From positions 1 to 25,145 of the forward strand of contig DAINAR010000044.1 in NCBI GenBank assembly GCA_036733345.1: DNA of 25,145 bases, written 5' to 3'. The notes under the pieces were generated by a model that had not been told where the DNA came from, did not search any database, and worked only from the letters and a program-made list of their open reading frames with translations. This document shows, one piece after another, positions 15,239 through 22,830 of the stretch. Made by a program: the position numbers and the translations under genes. The DNA comes from JAFGMQ01 sp036733345. Lineage in GTDB: Bacteria > Desulfobacterota > DSM-4660 > Desulfatiglandales > Desulfatiglandaceae. Each line of letters starts with the position of its first letter. The stretch's first letter is position 1.

Positions 15239-15285
15239 AGGCTTTGTAGGAATTTTCCTAAACATGCATAAAGTGACTAAAGCCT
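15239..15285 (-). terminator. Nested hairpin at the hflX stop codon
   Basis: Arms AGGCTTT (15239-15245) and AAAGCCT (15279-15285) enclose a second pair, TAGGAA (15247-15252) and TTCCTA (15255-15260). The outer arm overlaps the hflX TAG. No strong U tract follows, so termination is possible but unproven. Confidence 0.35.
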
Positions 15286-16930
15286 ATGAATTTACCGTCC
15301 TCTCAAAAACAGGTTCTATTATTATACCTATCTTTTCAATCAAGGGCATCAGCGTATTTTTATTATTTGCAGATATGCCTGTACCATTCAGGCTTTTACT
15401 TAATTTGTCAACGTAATTGTCTTCAAGCAGATCCTGTTTGTTCAAAACACGTATTACAGGGATATGGTTCAGATTTAGGTCCACAAGTATTTTTTCAACT
15501 GATTTGATCTGGTCTTCAAAACGTGGGTTGCTTATATCAATAACATGCAAAAGGAGATCGGCACTTTCAAGCTCCTCAAGAGTTGCACGAAAAGCCACCA
15601 TCAGGTCTTTTGGCAGTTCCCTGATGAATCCGACGGTATCAGTAATAATTACCTCGAAGTCCTGAGGAAACCTGAGTCGCCTGCTGGAAGGATCCAGTGT
15701 TGCGAAAAGCCTGCTTTCAGCTCTGACATTGCTTTTTGTAAGCGTGTTGAGCAGCGTGGACTTCCCTACATTTGTGTATCCTATTATTGAAATAACAGGC
15801 AGGTTGATTTTATCTCGTTTTGCCTTTTGCTGTCTTCGGCGTTTTTTTACAGTGTCCAGGCCCTTTTCCAGTCTCCGGATGCGATCCCTGACCCGTCTGC
15901 GGTTTATTTCAAGTTTTGTTTCTCCCGGCCCACGGCCTCCAATCCCCCCTGTCAATCGTGACATGGCAGTATTTTTAGTAATTAGACGGGGTAGCAGATA
16001 TTTTAATTGAGCAAGTTCAACCTGCAGTTTCCCTTCCCTGGTCTGTGCATGCTGGGCAAAGATGTCTAAAATCAATTGAGTCCTGTCAATGACCTTAAGC
16101 TCTATCTGATCAGTAATAGAGCGCACCTGAGATGGATTCAATTCCTGGTCAAAGACAATAACGGTAGATCCCTTCTGGAGTGCAAGAATGGCAAGTTCCT
16201 GAAGTTTTCCAAGGCCCATGAGAAATCTCGGATCAGCTTTTATCCGCTGCTGAAGTACAGTTCCAACTATATCTATGCCGCTTGATTCGGCAAGCTCTTC
16301 CAGTTCAGCAAGGGATTCTTCGGCTTTTTTTCTGGATGCCGTTGTCACACTGACAAGCAGCGCCCTTTCTCTCCCTGAATCTGCGTCATGCAAAGCCCTT
16401 GAATGGGAAAGCTCAGTTTCCAGTGCCTGGATTAAATCAAGGCATCCTATGCTTAATTGATTATTATTAATGGCAGGTAATAACTGACAGGAATTTCCAT
16501 CTGAAGTCTTAGGCAGTATATGCCCTATATATATGTGATCCGGCAGGCCTTCTTCATTTATTGTTATTGCTGCCATCAGATCAAGTCGTAAAAGTGCCAG
16601 GTCTGTAATATCATCCCTGTCTAACGGTTCACTTTTAAGATGTGTATGTATGCACCTTAAGCCTTTCAGCCTGCCTGGAGCCGTTCTGTATTCACTTGTA
16701 TCCGGAATAATAATACGCTGTTGTCTGCCAACGATTACAAATTCGATTCGTCCTAAACGGTTTATAAGAAGCCCTATTTGACGACGAATTTCCTGTGAGA
16801 TGGAACATATCTCACGTGACAGTTCAGGTGTAACAAGAAACTCCGTAGGTATGCGGCGACGATACAGATTTTCAAGCCTGCGAATCTGATTTGACTTTAG
16901 CCCCAGTGTTGTTCCGAAAAGTCTCTTCAT
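15284..16930 (-). CDS. hflX: GTPase HflX, ribosome-splitting factor
   Basis: This 548-residue GTPase carries the HflX signature GGIGGRGPGETKLE (328-341) and a complete set of nucleotide motifs: G1 GYTNVGKST (384-392), G2 around T411, G3 DTVGF (431-435) and G4 NKQD (497-500). HflX binds the large ribosomal subunit and rescues stalled or stress-damaged ribosomes by splitting them. The protein is longer than the E. coli form (about 426). The extra N-terminal stretch (1-180, starting MKRLFGTTLGLK) is typical of the long HflX of Desulfobacterota and related phyla. The gene starts 18 bases after the LUD gene ends on the same strand, so it is likely cotranscribed. The ribosome site is poor, consistent with coupling. 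Confidence 0.95.
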   Translation of the reverse strand: MKRLFGTTLGLKSNQIRRLENLYRRRIPTEFLVTPELSREICSISQEIRRQIGLLINRLGRIEFVIVGRQQRIIIPDTSEYRTAPGRLKGLRCIHTHLKSEPLDRDDITDLALLRLDLMAAITINEEGLPDHIYIGHILPKTSDGNSCQLLPAINNNQLSIGCLDLIQALETELSHSRALHDADSGRERALLVSVTTASRKKAEESLAELEELAESSGIDIVGTVLQQRIKADPRFLMGLGKLQELAILALQKGSTVIVFDQELNPSQVRSITDQIELKVIDRTQLILDIFAQHAQTREGKLQVELAQLKYLLPRLITKNTAMSRLTGGIGGRGPGETKLEINRRRVRDRIRRLEKGLDTVKKRRRQQKAKRDKINLPVISIIGYTNVGKSTLLNTLTKSNVRAESRLFATLDPSSRRLRFPQDFEVIITDTVGFIRELPKDLMVAFRATLEELESADLLLHVIDISNPRFEDQIKSVEKILVDLNLNHIPVIRVLNKQDLLEDNYVDKLSKSLNGTGISANNKNTLMPLIEKIGIIIEPVFERTVNS

Positions 16931-16948
16931 TCTACAACTGTATCATAT

Positions 16949-17602
16949 TCATAAACCCAGATCCTGGTTAATTAAAACTATTTTTATCCTGCCTTTGGGG
17001 TATGATTTTTCAGTAATTGCCCAGGAGTTACATATTCGATCCGGGCTTCTGCATTCCTCACAGAAAGAGGTTTTAACGCAGGGTGTTTTTTTATCAAGCC
17101 TCATGGCATTTGCAGGTGCAGCATAATTTTTTATCCTGAACATTGCCTCGTCCAGGTCAGAGACGATTTTATTCCTTCCTGCAAGTATTACAACATTTTT
17201 GGGGCCAAACGTAATGGCCGCAATTCTATTACCAAACATGTCAAGATTTACCAAGACACCTGAATCAACTACTGCATTGGTACCAGTAATAAACAGATCA
17301 ACAAGCAGTGCCTGCCGTCGCATTTCAATGATCTTGTCGGGTGGATTGCTTTTATCAAATACATCCAGGATTTCAAATTCAGCATTTACTTTTATAGCCT
17401 CATATAGCCCTGTAGCCATGAAGGTCATTGACCCGCCCCATGAAACAGTCTTTGGAGTTACCTTCGGGAGTATGACATCTTCAACAATCCTTTTTGCATC
17501 TCCTGTATTTTCAGCCAGAAAGACTTCAAAATTATTTAATTCCAGGGCAGTCTTCAGTTTATTAATTCGTTTCTGCCAATAGTTTTCGATCGGCTTATCC
17601 AT
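16949..17602 (-). CDS. LUD-domain (LutC/YkgG-like) protein
   Basis: About 217 residues of the LUD (DUF162) family. The core contains VSWGGSMTFMATGLYEAIK, LFITGTNAVVDSGVLVNLD and GNRIAAITFGPKNVVILAGRNKI, all typical. The C-terminal cysteine cluster CVKTSFCEECRSPDRIC (CX5CX2CX6C) is also a feature of this subgroup. LutC-type proteins take part in lactate oxidation with LutA and LutB, but neither is present here, so a standalone role is likely. The start is set at ATG 17602 because GGAGG lies 5 bases before it; the in-frame ATG at 17614 overlaps that ribosome site. A TATAAT (minus strand, 17647-17642) upstream is a possible -10 box without a good -35. Confidence 0.85.
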   Translation of the reverse strand: MDKPIENYWQKRINKLKTALELNNFEVFLAENTGDAKRIVEDVILPKVTPKTVSWGGSMTFMATGLYEAIKVNAEFEILDVFDKSNPPDKIIEMRRQALLVDLFITGTNAVVDSGVLVNLDMFGNRIAAITFGPKNVVILAGRNKIVSDLDEAMFRIKNYAAPANAMRLDKKTPCVKTSFCEECRSPDRICNSWAITEKSYPKGRIKIVLINQDLGL

Positions 17603-17707
17603 ATCTTCCTCCATTCCTGTCCCGTTTGTCTGCCAATAAGAATTATAATCACGACTTCTTAACCTATGGCATTAACTATACGCTATAACAATATGTATAT
17701 AATAGTA

Positions 17708-18504
17708 CTAATAAATTGTCCTTTTCTTCTTCTGCTGTCTTCCTACTGCTACTCCGATCAGCAGACCAACAAGAAGAACAAGCGCACCGACAGCAAACCA
17801 TTTATTCCGTTGAGACAATGTCAGAGCCTTGTATTTCANNNNNNNNNNNNNNNNNNNNNNNNNNNNNNNNNNNNNNNNNNNNNNNNNNNNNNNNNNNNNN
17901 NNNNNNNNNNNNNNNNNNNNNNNNNNNNNNNNNNNNNNGCACCGACAGCAAACCATTTATTCCGTTGAGACAATGTCAGAGCCTTGTATTTCATGTCCAG
18001 TGATTGAAGATCTGCTCTTGCAGTCTCAAGCTTTAGAACAGCATCATCATATGCCGACTTTACATTTAGATAATCCTCGGAATTCTTCATCAGTGAATCA
18101 TATTGTTTTCGCAGTTTGTCATAATCCTCAGCGTAATATTTCAGCTCTTTCCATTCTTTTTCAATGCTGTCAAGTTTTTCCCTTAGCTTTTCATTTTCAT
18201 TTCTCAGAGAAATTGCCTCTGATTCCCATGGCAGACGTTTGATCAGGTAACGACTCATTACCCAGCCATTCTTTTCTGCCTTATCTGACTCAAGGAGATG
18301 AATACGAGTCCAGTTTCCCTTGGTCTCCAAAACCTCCACTGCCTGCCCTGTGCTGAGGAATGTGATTATCTTGTTCTGAATGCTGGGGCCGCTTCTAAAA
18401 GTAATCTTTATTGAATCGGTAACATAAGCCTTTTCTGCAAGGCTCGTTTGAGCGATTAAAAATATGCCAAAAATAAGACAAAATATAATCGTGTTTTTTT
18501 TCAT
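17708..18504 (-). CDS. SH3-domain membrane-anchored protein (YgiM-like, TIGR04211), split by a scaffold gap
   Basis: Read from 18504, this has a signal peptide (MKKNTIIFCLIFGIFLIAQ), a bacterial SH3 domain (about 25-88: SIKITFRSGPSIQNKI..GQAVEVLE..GWVMSRYL), and a coiled coil (about 97-170). After the gap come a C-terminal transmembrane helix (ALVLLVGLLIGVAVG) and a basic tail ending RQQKKKRTIY. The order matches the TIGR04211/YgiM family. A run of 100 Ns interrupts it, but 55 identical bases stand on both sides. Removing the Ns and one copy joins the frame without a shift and gives about 213 residues, the family's usual size (E. coli YgiM is 206). The gene is therefore probably intact in the organism. 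The protein likely sits in the cell envelope; its exact role is unclear. Confidence 0.8.
17784..17838. repeat. 55-base duplicate flanking the gap, copy 1
   Basis: This segment is identical over 55 bases to 17939-17993 and abuts the first N. It is most simply the overlapping end of a contig, not a biological repeat. Confidence 0.9.
17839..17938. other. 100-N scaffold gap
   Basis: Exactly 100 Ns, a default filler length. The flanking 55-base identity shows that the adjoining contigs overlap, so the true gap is probably negative and no sequence is missing. Confidence 0.95.
17939..17993. repeat. 55-base duplicate flanking the gap, copy 2
   Basis: Second copy of the contig-end overlap, starting at the base after the last N. 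It lies inside the SH3 gene and encodes the segment KYKALTLSQRNKWFAVG on the minus strand, as copy 1 does. Confidence 0.9.
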
Positions 18505-18577
18505 TTTTCTAACGCCATACTTTTAATGATTAGTAATATTGAAACATATCTATATATTGCACTGTCAATATTATTTC

Positions 18578-19036
18578 CTATCTCCTGTATTTGCCCATTA
18601 ACTGACCTTCGGAGAGGATGTGCCCTTTCATGGCCTTTAATAAGTCTCCCTTTGTAGACCCTGACGGGAGTTCTAACTGTCTGTCTAACGCAAATATCTT
18701 AAAGAAATACCTGTGGGTTCCACTGGGGGGGCATGGACCGCCATAACCGAACTTTCTGAAATCATTTAAACCATGCCTGGCACCGTTATCCAAAACCTTA
18801 TCGGCTGGCATGTTTTCAGGGAGTCCGTTGGCGGTTGCAGGCATGTCAAAAATAACCCAGTGAACCCAATCTCCCATTGGGGCATCAGGATCATCGCATA
18901 TAAGTGCAAGACTTTCCGCACGCTCCGGGACATTACTCCATTCAAGAGGAGGAGAAATATCTATCCCGTCGCATGTATATTTTGCCGGTATCATGCCCTC
19001 TTCTTCAAATGAAGTGCTGGTAATCTTGATAGCCAT
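18578..19036 (-). CDS. YbhB/YbcL family Raf kinase inhibitor-like (PEBP) protein
   Basis: 152 residues matching bacterial PEBP proteins along their whole length. Signature segments are CDGIDISPPLEW, ALICDDPDAPMGDWVHWVIFDMP, and FGYGGPCPPSGTHRYFFKIFALD, which form the conserved anion-binding pocket (Asp-Pro-Asp, His-Trp and Gly-Pro-Cys-Pro-Pro). The start at ATG 19036 is chosen because GGGAGG lies 8 bases before it and the family begins near this point. Longer in-frame starts would overlap moaC. The biochemical role of bacterial members is unsettled. It lies 40 bases after moaC and about 70 before the SH3 gene on the same strand. Confidence 0.9.
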   Translation of the reverse strand: MAIKITSTSFEEEGMIPAKYTCDGIDISPPLEWSNVPERAESLALICDDPDAPMGDWVHWVIFDMPATANGLPENMPADKVLDNGARHGLNDFRKFGYGGPCPPSGTHRYFFKIFALDRQLELPSGSTKGDLLKAMKGHILSEGQLMGKYRR

Positions 19037-19076
19037 TTTCATTACCTCCCTGTTATTATATTTCATCTTTTTTTCG

Positions 19077-19508
19077 CTAATCCTTTTTTTTCCATAGAAC
19101 CTTAATGTTCTTGATGCCTGTAAAAGGATACTGGCCTTTTTCATCCTTTTCCAGATACTTTACCATATCCCAGATAGTGTTAAGCGCAATAGAAACCCCG
19201 ACAAGCGCTTCCATTTCAACACCAGTTCTGGCCTGTGCCTTTACGAGACACCTTGCTTCAATACTTGTTTCTGATAGTCTGAATTCAACCGATACTGCAT
19301 CCAGTGGTATCTGGTGGCAATGGGGAATCAATAGATGTGTCTGCTTGGCTGCATTAATCCCCGATATCTCCGCCACCAGAAGAGGATCTCCCTTTTTAAC
19401 CGCGCTGCTCTTGATTTTGTTTATTGTATCACGGGAAAGATCAATTATTCCCGCTGCTTCGGCTGATCGTTTTATAACAGGTTTTTCAGTGATATCTACA
19501 GTACCCAT
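19077..19508 (-). CDS. moaC: MoaC, cyclic pyranopterin monophosphate synthase
   Basis: 143 residues, shorter than E. coli MoaC (161). It begins with VDITEKPVIKRSAEAAG and contains HLLIPHCHQIPL (59-69, active-site C64-H65), ARTGVEMEALVGVSIALNTIWDM (93-115) and the catalytic pair D114 and K117 in DMVK. MoaC acts with MoaA in the first step of molybdenum cofactor synthesis, turning the GTP-derived intermediate into cPMP. GAGGGTG precedes ATG by 5 bases. It follows the moaE-like gene by 18 bases. The C-terminal stretch GQYPFTGIKNIKVLW differs from the usual KDMVI..RLL ending but keeps the position of the final strand. moaA is not in the window. Confidence 0.92.
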   Translation of the reverse strand: MGTVDITEKPVIKRSAEAAGIIDLSRDTINKIKSSAVKKGDPLLVAEISGINAAKQTHLLIPHCHQIPLDAVSVEFRLSETSIEARCLVKAQARTGVEMEALVGVSIALNTIWDMVKYLEKDEKGQYPFTGIKNIKVLWKKKD

Positions 19509-19526
19509 ATGTTCACCCTCAACAAA

Positions 19527-19880
19527 TTAAAAAAATTCCCTTTTTTTAGATCCATCTTTCTTTATGCGATCAACAGCTTCGATAAGAGCTGGAAAAACAT
19601 GTTCGCGTGTATCACCGCCCACAACAACAGCCATCACATCATCACCCACCTTAAGACGGCCCCCATAAGTCTCTACCATTACTTCAACTATGCCAACCAT
19701 TCCCTTTATATCGTTAATTATATTATCAACAACTTTTTCGTCAAACGAAACATCTATCTCTGATACCTTTTCTCCGTTCAGAGAAAACCCCCTCACTACA
19801 CCCAGATGGCTTGCAATCATACCCATTTTTATGTAATCAGGATGTTTCTTCATTGAAAGAATCATACCTTCTATGCCCAT
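19527..19880 (-). CDS. Divergent MoaE-like molybdopterin synthase large subunit
   Basis: 117 residues with the MoaE pattern: ASHLGVVRGFSLNGEKV (the GxVR.. strand and loop), a helix, VEVMVETYGGRLKVGDDVMAVVVGG, then TREHVFPALIEAVDRIKK and SKKREFF. The C-terminal lysines fit the catalytic pair K119 and K126 of E. coli MoaE. The HR of the LLHRIGEL segment is replaced by TY here, and SAHR becomes GDTR, so it is a diverged member. MoaE with MoaD transfers sulfur to cPMP to form molybdopterin; no moaD is seen in the window. AAGGAG sits 8 bases before ATG. It lies between hemA and moaC on the same strand. The call rests on pattern, so another role is possible. Confidence 0.65.
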   Translation of the reverse strand: MGIEGMILSMKKHPDYIKMGMIASHLGVVRGFSLNGEKVSEIDVSFDEKVVDNIINDIKGMVGIVEVMVETYGGRLKVGDDVMAVVVGGDTREHVFPALIEAVDRIKKDGSKKREFF

Positions 19881-19932
19881 ATTTTTATCTCCTTCAGGTT
19901 AAAATTTAATTCTTTTTGTTAAAAGTGACTGT

Positions 19933-21207
19933 TCAGTTATCCTGGTCCAGATTAAAGAGTTTCCTGGTCATATCAAGATAAAGATCCAATGTTGGCCTGT
20001 CCACCTTCCCTTTCAAATAAAGAATGGGATCGTTAATAATCTTTTCAGCAATAGAAGTTGTAAGGGTTATCACAGCCTCTTTCTGTTCAGATGTCATCTC
20101 AGACAATGCACCATTACTCTTCTTAAGTTCAGCCTGAATTATTGATTCGCTCTTGTTTTTCAGTGAAATAATCGTAGGCACTACTGCGAGTGTCTTAACC
20201 CATTTTTCGAATTTGACGGCCTCTTCCCTTACAATTCTTTCCGCCTTGATGCCTTCCTGTTGGCGGCGGTCCATATTCATCCTGATAATACCTTTTAGAT
20301 CGTCAACATCATAAACGTAGATATTGGACAGGCTGTTTATTTCCGGCTGGACATTTCTTGGAACCCCTATGTCAATAAAAAACAGCGGTCTGTTTCTTCT
20401 TTTCCTTATCGATTTTTTTACCTGTTCATACGTAATTACATATTCCTTCGATGCGGTTGAAGTAATTATAATATCCACTTCATATAGCTGCGACTCTATT
20501 TCCTCAAATGAAACAGGCTTTGCTTCAATGAGTTCTGCAACTCTGACAGCTTTGTCAAAGGTTCGGTTTGCAACAACTATTGACTCAGCTCCATGTGTTT
20601 TCAGATGTCTGGCTGCCAGCTCTGCCATTTCTCCAGCTCCTACAAGGAGCACTTTTTTCCCTTTAAGCTCATAAAATATTTTTTTTGCCAGCTCAACAGC
20701 AGCATAGCTTACTGATACAGCCGATTCACATATAAATGTTTCAGTCCTTACCCTTTTGGCCACATGAAACGCACGATGCATCAGTCTGTTCAGTATAACA
20801 CCGGCTGTCTTCTCCCTGGTTGCCTCTGCATAAGCTTCTTTTATCTGGCCCAGAATCTGAGGCTCTCCTGTAATTAATGAATCAAGACTTGAAGCAACCC
20901 TAAAAATATGTAGAACAGCATCCATATCCTCATAGGTATAAAGGTTTGATGAAAAATCATCCTCAGGGATATTTCCAATCATTGACATGGCAGAAATCAT
21001 GCATTTTTTTGCTTCTTCACTGTTATCAGATGTAATCAGCGCTTCCACCCTGTTGCAGGTAGAAATAAAAAGACCTTCTTTAATACAATCAATATTCCTT
21101 ATTGCTCCAAGTGTCCTGAGAACACTATCCTGCTCTGACGCAAGACATTCTCTCAGCTCAACCGGAGCTGTTTCATGGTTCATGCCTATGTTGATAATCT
21201 TAATCAT
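19933..21207 (-). CDS. hemA: HemA, glutamyl-tRNA reductase
   Basis: 424 residues with all HemA landmarks. It starts IGMNHETAPVELRE. The catalytic Cys is C51 in STCNRVE. SLDSLITGEPQILGQIK (107-123) follows, then the NADPH-binding VLLVGAGEMAE (186-196), FFIDIGVPRNVQPE and a C-terminal dimerisation helix ending TRKLFNLDQ. It reduces glutamyl-tRNA to glutamate-1-semialdehyde, the first committed step of tetrapyrrole synthesis by the C5 route. It overlaps the end of ccsA by four bases (ATGA), so translation is coupled. The usual follower hemC is not present here; moaE follows after 52 bases instead. Confidence 0.97.
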   Translation of the reverse strand: MIKIINIGMNHETAPVELRECLASEQDSVLRTLGAIRNIDCIKEGLFISTCNRVEALITSDNSEEAKKCMISAMSMIGNIPEDDFSSNLYTYEDMDAVLHIFRVASSLDSLITGEPQILGQIKEAYAEATREKTAGVILNRLMHRAFHVAKRVRTETFICESAVSVSYAAVELAKKIFYELKGKKVLLVGAGEMAELAARHLKTHGAESIVVANRTFDKAVRVAELIEAKPVSFEEIESQLYEVDIIITSTASKEYVITYEQVKKSIRKRRNRPLFFIDIGVPRNVQPEINSLSNIYVYDVDDLKGIIRMNMDRRQQEGIKAERIVREEAVKFEKWVKTLAVVPTIISLKNKSESIIQAELKKSNGALSEMTSEQKEAVITLTTSIAEKIINDPILYLKGKVDRPTLDLYLDMTRKLFNLDQDN

Positions 21208-22043
21208 ATGGTTTCCTGCAATCCCATATTCCTGAAACTATGATATCCTCCCAGCAAATGGCTTACTCCAACAAAGGTAAAGACTAAGATAAAGAAACAG
21301 ATAATAGTCATAATTGCGACCTTCCTGCCTTGCCAGCCAGCCGCAAGCCTTTGATGAAGAAGGGCTGCATAAAAAAGCCAGGTGATTAGAGACCAGACTT
21401 CTTTTGGGTCCCATTGCCAATAAGTTCCAAGCACCTGTTGAGCATAAATTGAACCTATTATTATTCCGAAAGAGATAAAAGCAAATCCGTATGCAATTGA
21501 GTAATTATTTATTGTATCCAGGGTGGCAAGTGAAGGTAACCGTTCATAGAAGGTTCCAGCCCTTTTGTGCTTAATCTGGTATTCCTGGATCAGATACATG
21601 ATGGCAGCCAGGAAACCTATTGCAAGCATCCCATTACCTATAAAAATAACTGCAATATGGGTTGTCAACCATAGGCTTTTGAATATCGGCCTTACAGGGA
21701 TATCTATCCAGGGCATGGTTGATGAAAAAATCATCAGAAACACTGCAAATGGTGCTACAAAAGACCCCAGCACCTTAAGTTTGAATTTAAACTGGAAAAT
21801 CAGGTAGACACCTATTATGCTCCATGAAAAAAAAGATAACGCCGCTTTAAAATGTATAACAGGTGCCATCCCGGACAAATAATATCTGTAACCTAAAAAA
21901 ACGGTGTGACAGATGAACCCTGCAAACAGAATCCAGTAGGAACACCAGAACAGTGTTTTTTTTTGTCGGAAAATATATAAAACTAATCCTAATGATGCAA
22001 ATAGCTCTAAAAAAAGTGATAGATAATATAAGACATTTTCCAT
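21204..22043 (-). CDS. ccsA: CcsA/HemX-type cytochrome c assembly protein
   Basis: 279 residues, about eight transmembrane helices. The tryptophan-rich motif YWQWDPKEVWSLITW (208-222) and the GVSHLLGGYHS end (259-269) identify the CcsA/CcmC heme-handling family. Conserved histidines include H64, H129 and H262. In system II cytochrome c maturation the protein moves heme across the membrane and presents it to apocytochromes, usually with CcsB/ResB, which is not seen here. In other bacteria the hemX form sits beside hemA and modulates it. The four-base overlap with hemA here supports that pairing. GAGG lies about 8 bases before ATG. sirC lies 101 bases upstream on the same strand. Confidence 0.92.
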   Translation of the reverse strand: MENVLYYLSLFLELFASLGLVLYIFRQKKTLFWCSYWILFAGFICHTVFLGYRYYLSGMAPVIHFKAALSFFSWSIIGVYLIFQFKFKLKVLGSFVAPFAVFLMIFSSTMPWIDIPVRPIFKSLWLTTHIAVIFIGNGMLAIGFLAAIMYLIQEYQIKHKRAGTFYERLPSLATLDTINNYSIAYGFAFISFGIIIGSIYAQQVLGTYWQWDPKEVWSLITWLFYAALLHQRLAAGWQGRKVAIMTIICFFILVFTFVGVSHLLGGYHSFRNMGLQETI

Positions 22044-22144
22044 GAAAAATCCTCATTTTCAAGGAGACCTGCATGCTAAAAGACAGAATATTTATTAAAT
22101 AGCGCAGTTAAGATTTTTTACCAGCTTTCAGAAAACCATAACAG

Positions 22145-22822
22145 CTAATCATTGCCAAGGCTTCTTTTCTTCAGACACTCATCAAGAGATATTTCCCAGG
22201 GAATTATATCCCTTAATATATCTTCAATTCGCTCTTGATCATTTCGGACCAGGGCATCAAGAATATCCGAATTAATGATTTCATTGAAAATACGCTTATT
22301 GCTTTCCTGAGGTAATCCCCTTTTCAATACCTCCTTGCGAATAATACCCATTAAATAAAGAAGAGAATCATATTCACTACCGAATTGTGATTCTATCTCT
22401 TTCCTGATTTTTTTTGCAAGGGCAGGGCTTTTTCCTGAAGTTGAAATTGCAATTAAAAGTTCCCCTTTTCTGACAATCGAGGGAACGATGAAATTACAAT
22501 CAGAAGGCTGATCAACAGTATTTGTCAGCATACCTTTTTCCCGGACACTTTTGCTGATTCTATGGTTTAACTGTTTATCATTAGTGGCTATAATTATTAA
22601 TGATGCATCTTTAAGATATTCTTCATCATACTCCCTGCCAATATGACGGACCCTGCCTTCTTCAACCAGTTCTTTAAGCTTTGCAGTCAATTTTCTGCTG
22701 ACAATGTCAACTGAAGCACCAAATTCAAGAAATGTTTCAATTTTTCTCTGGGCGACATTTCCTCCCCCTACAACAAGGATTTTTTTCCCTTCAAGTTCGA
22801 TAAATATAGGATAATAGCCCAT
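22145..22822 (-). CDS. sirC: Precorrin-2 dehydrogenase / sirohydrochlorin ferrochelatase (SirC/Met8-like)
   Basis: 225 residues matching the CysG N-terminal or Met8 domain. The NAD-binding VVGGGNVAQRK (17-27) is followed by IIIATND (76-82), NTVDQPSDCNFIVPSIV (101-117) with the likely catalytic D104, and ISTSGKSPALAKKIR (126-140). The enzyme oxidises precorrin-2 to sirohydrochlorin, and some members also insert iron to give siroheme. Siroheme serves dissimilatory sulfite reductase and, in many sulfate reducers, is the precursor of heme through the Ahb route. The CysG methyltransferase half is absent, as usual for this standalone form. It follows the radical SAM gene after only 8 bases. Confidence 0.93.
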   Translation of the reverse strand: MGYYPIFIELEGKKILVVGGGNVAQRKIETFLEFGASVDIVSRKLTAKLKELVEEGRVRHIGREYDEEYLKDASLIIIATNDKQLNHRISKSVREKGMLTNTVDQPSDCNFIVPSIVRKGELLIAISTSGKSPALAKKIRKEIESQFGSEYDSLLYLMGIIRKEVLKRGLPQESNKRIFNEIINSDILDALVRNDQERIEDILRDIIPWEISLDECLKKRSLGND

Positions 22823-22830
22823 CTCACTCC

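Noticed and set aside
17784..17993. 55-base direct repeat as a biological tandem duplication
   Set aside because: Both copies abut a 100-N filler exactly, and joining them through one copy restores a family-length protein; contig overlap is the simpler explanation.
19037..19144. N-terminal extension of the YbhB-like protein
   Set aside because: It overlaps moaC, and a strong ribosome site supports the start at 19036.
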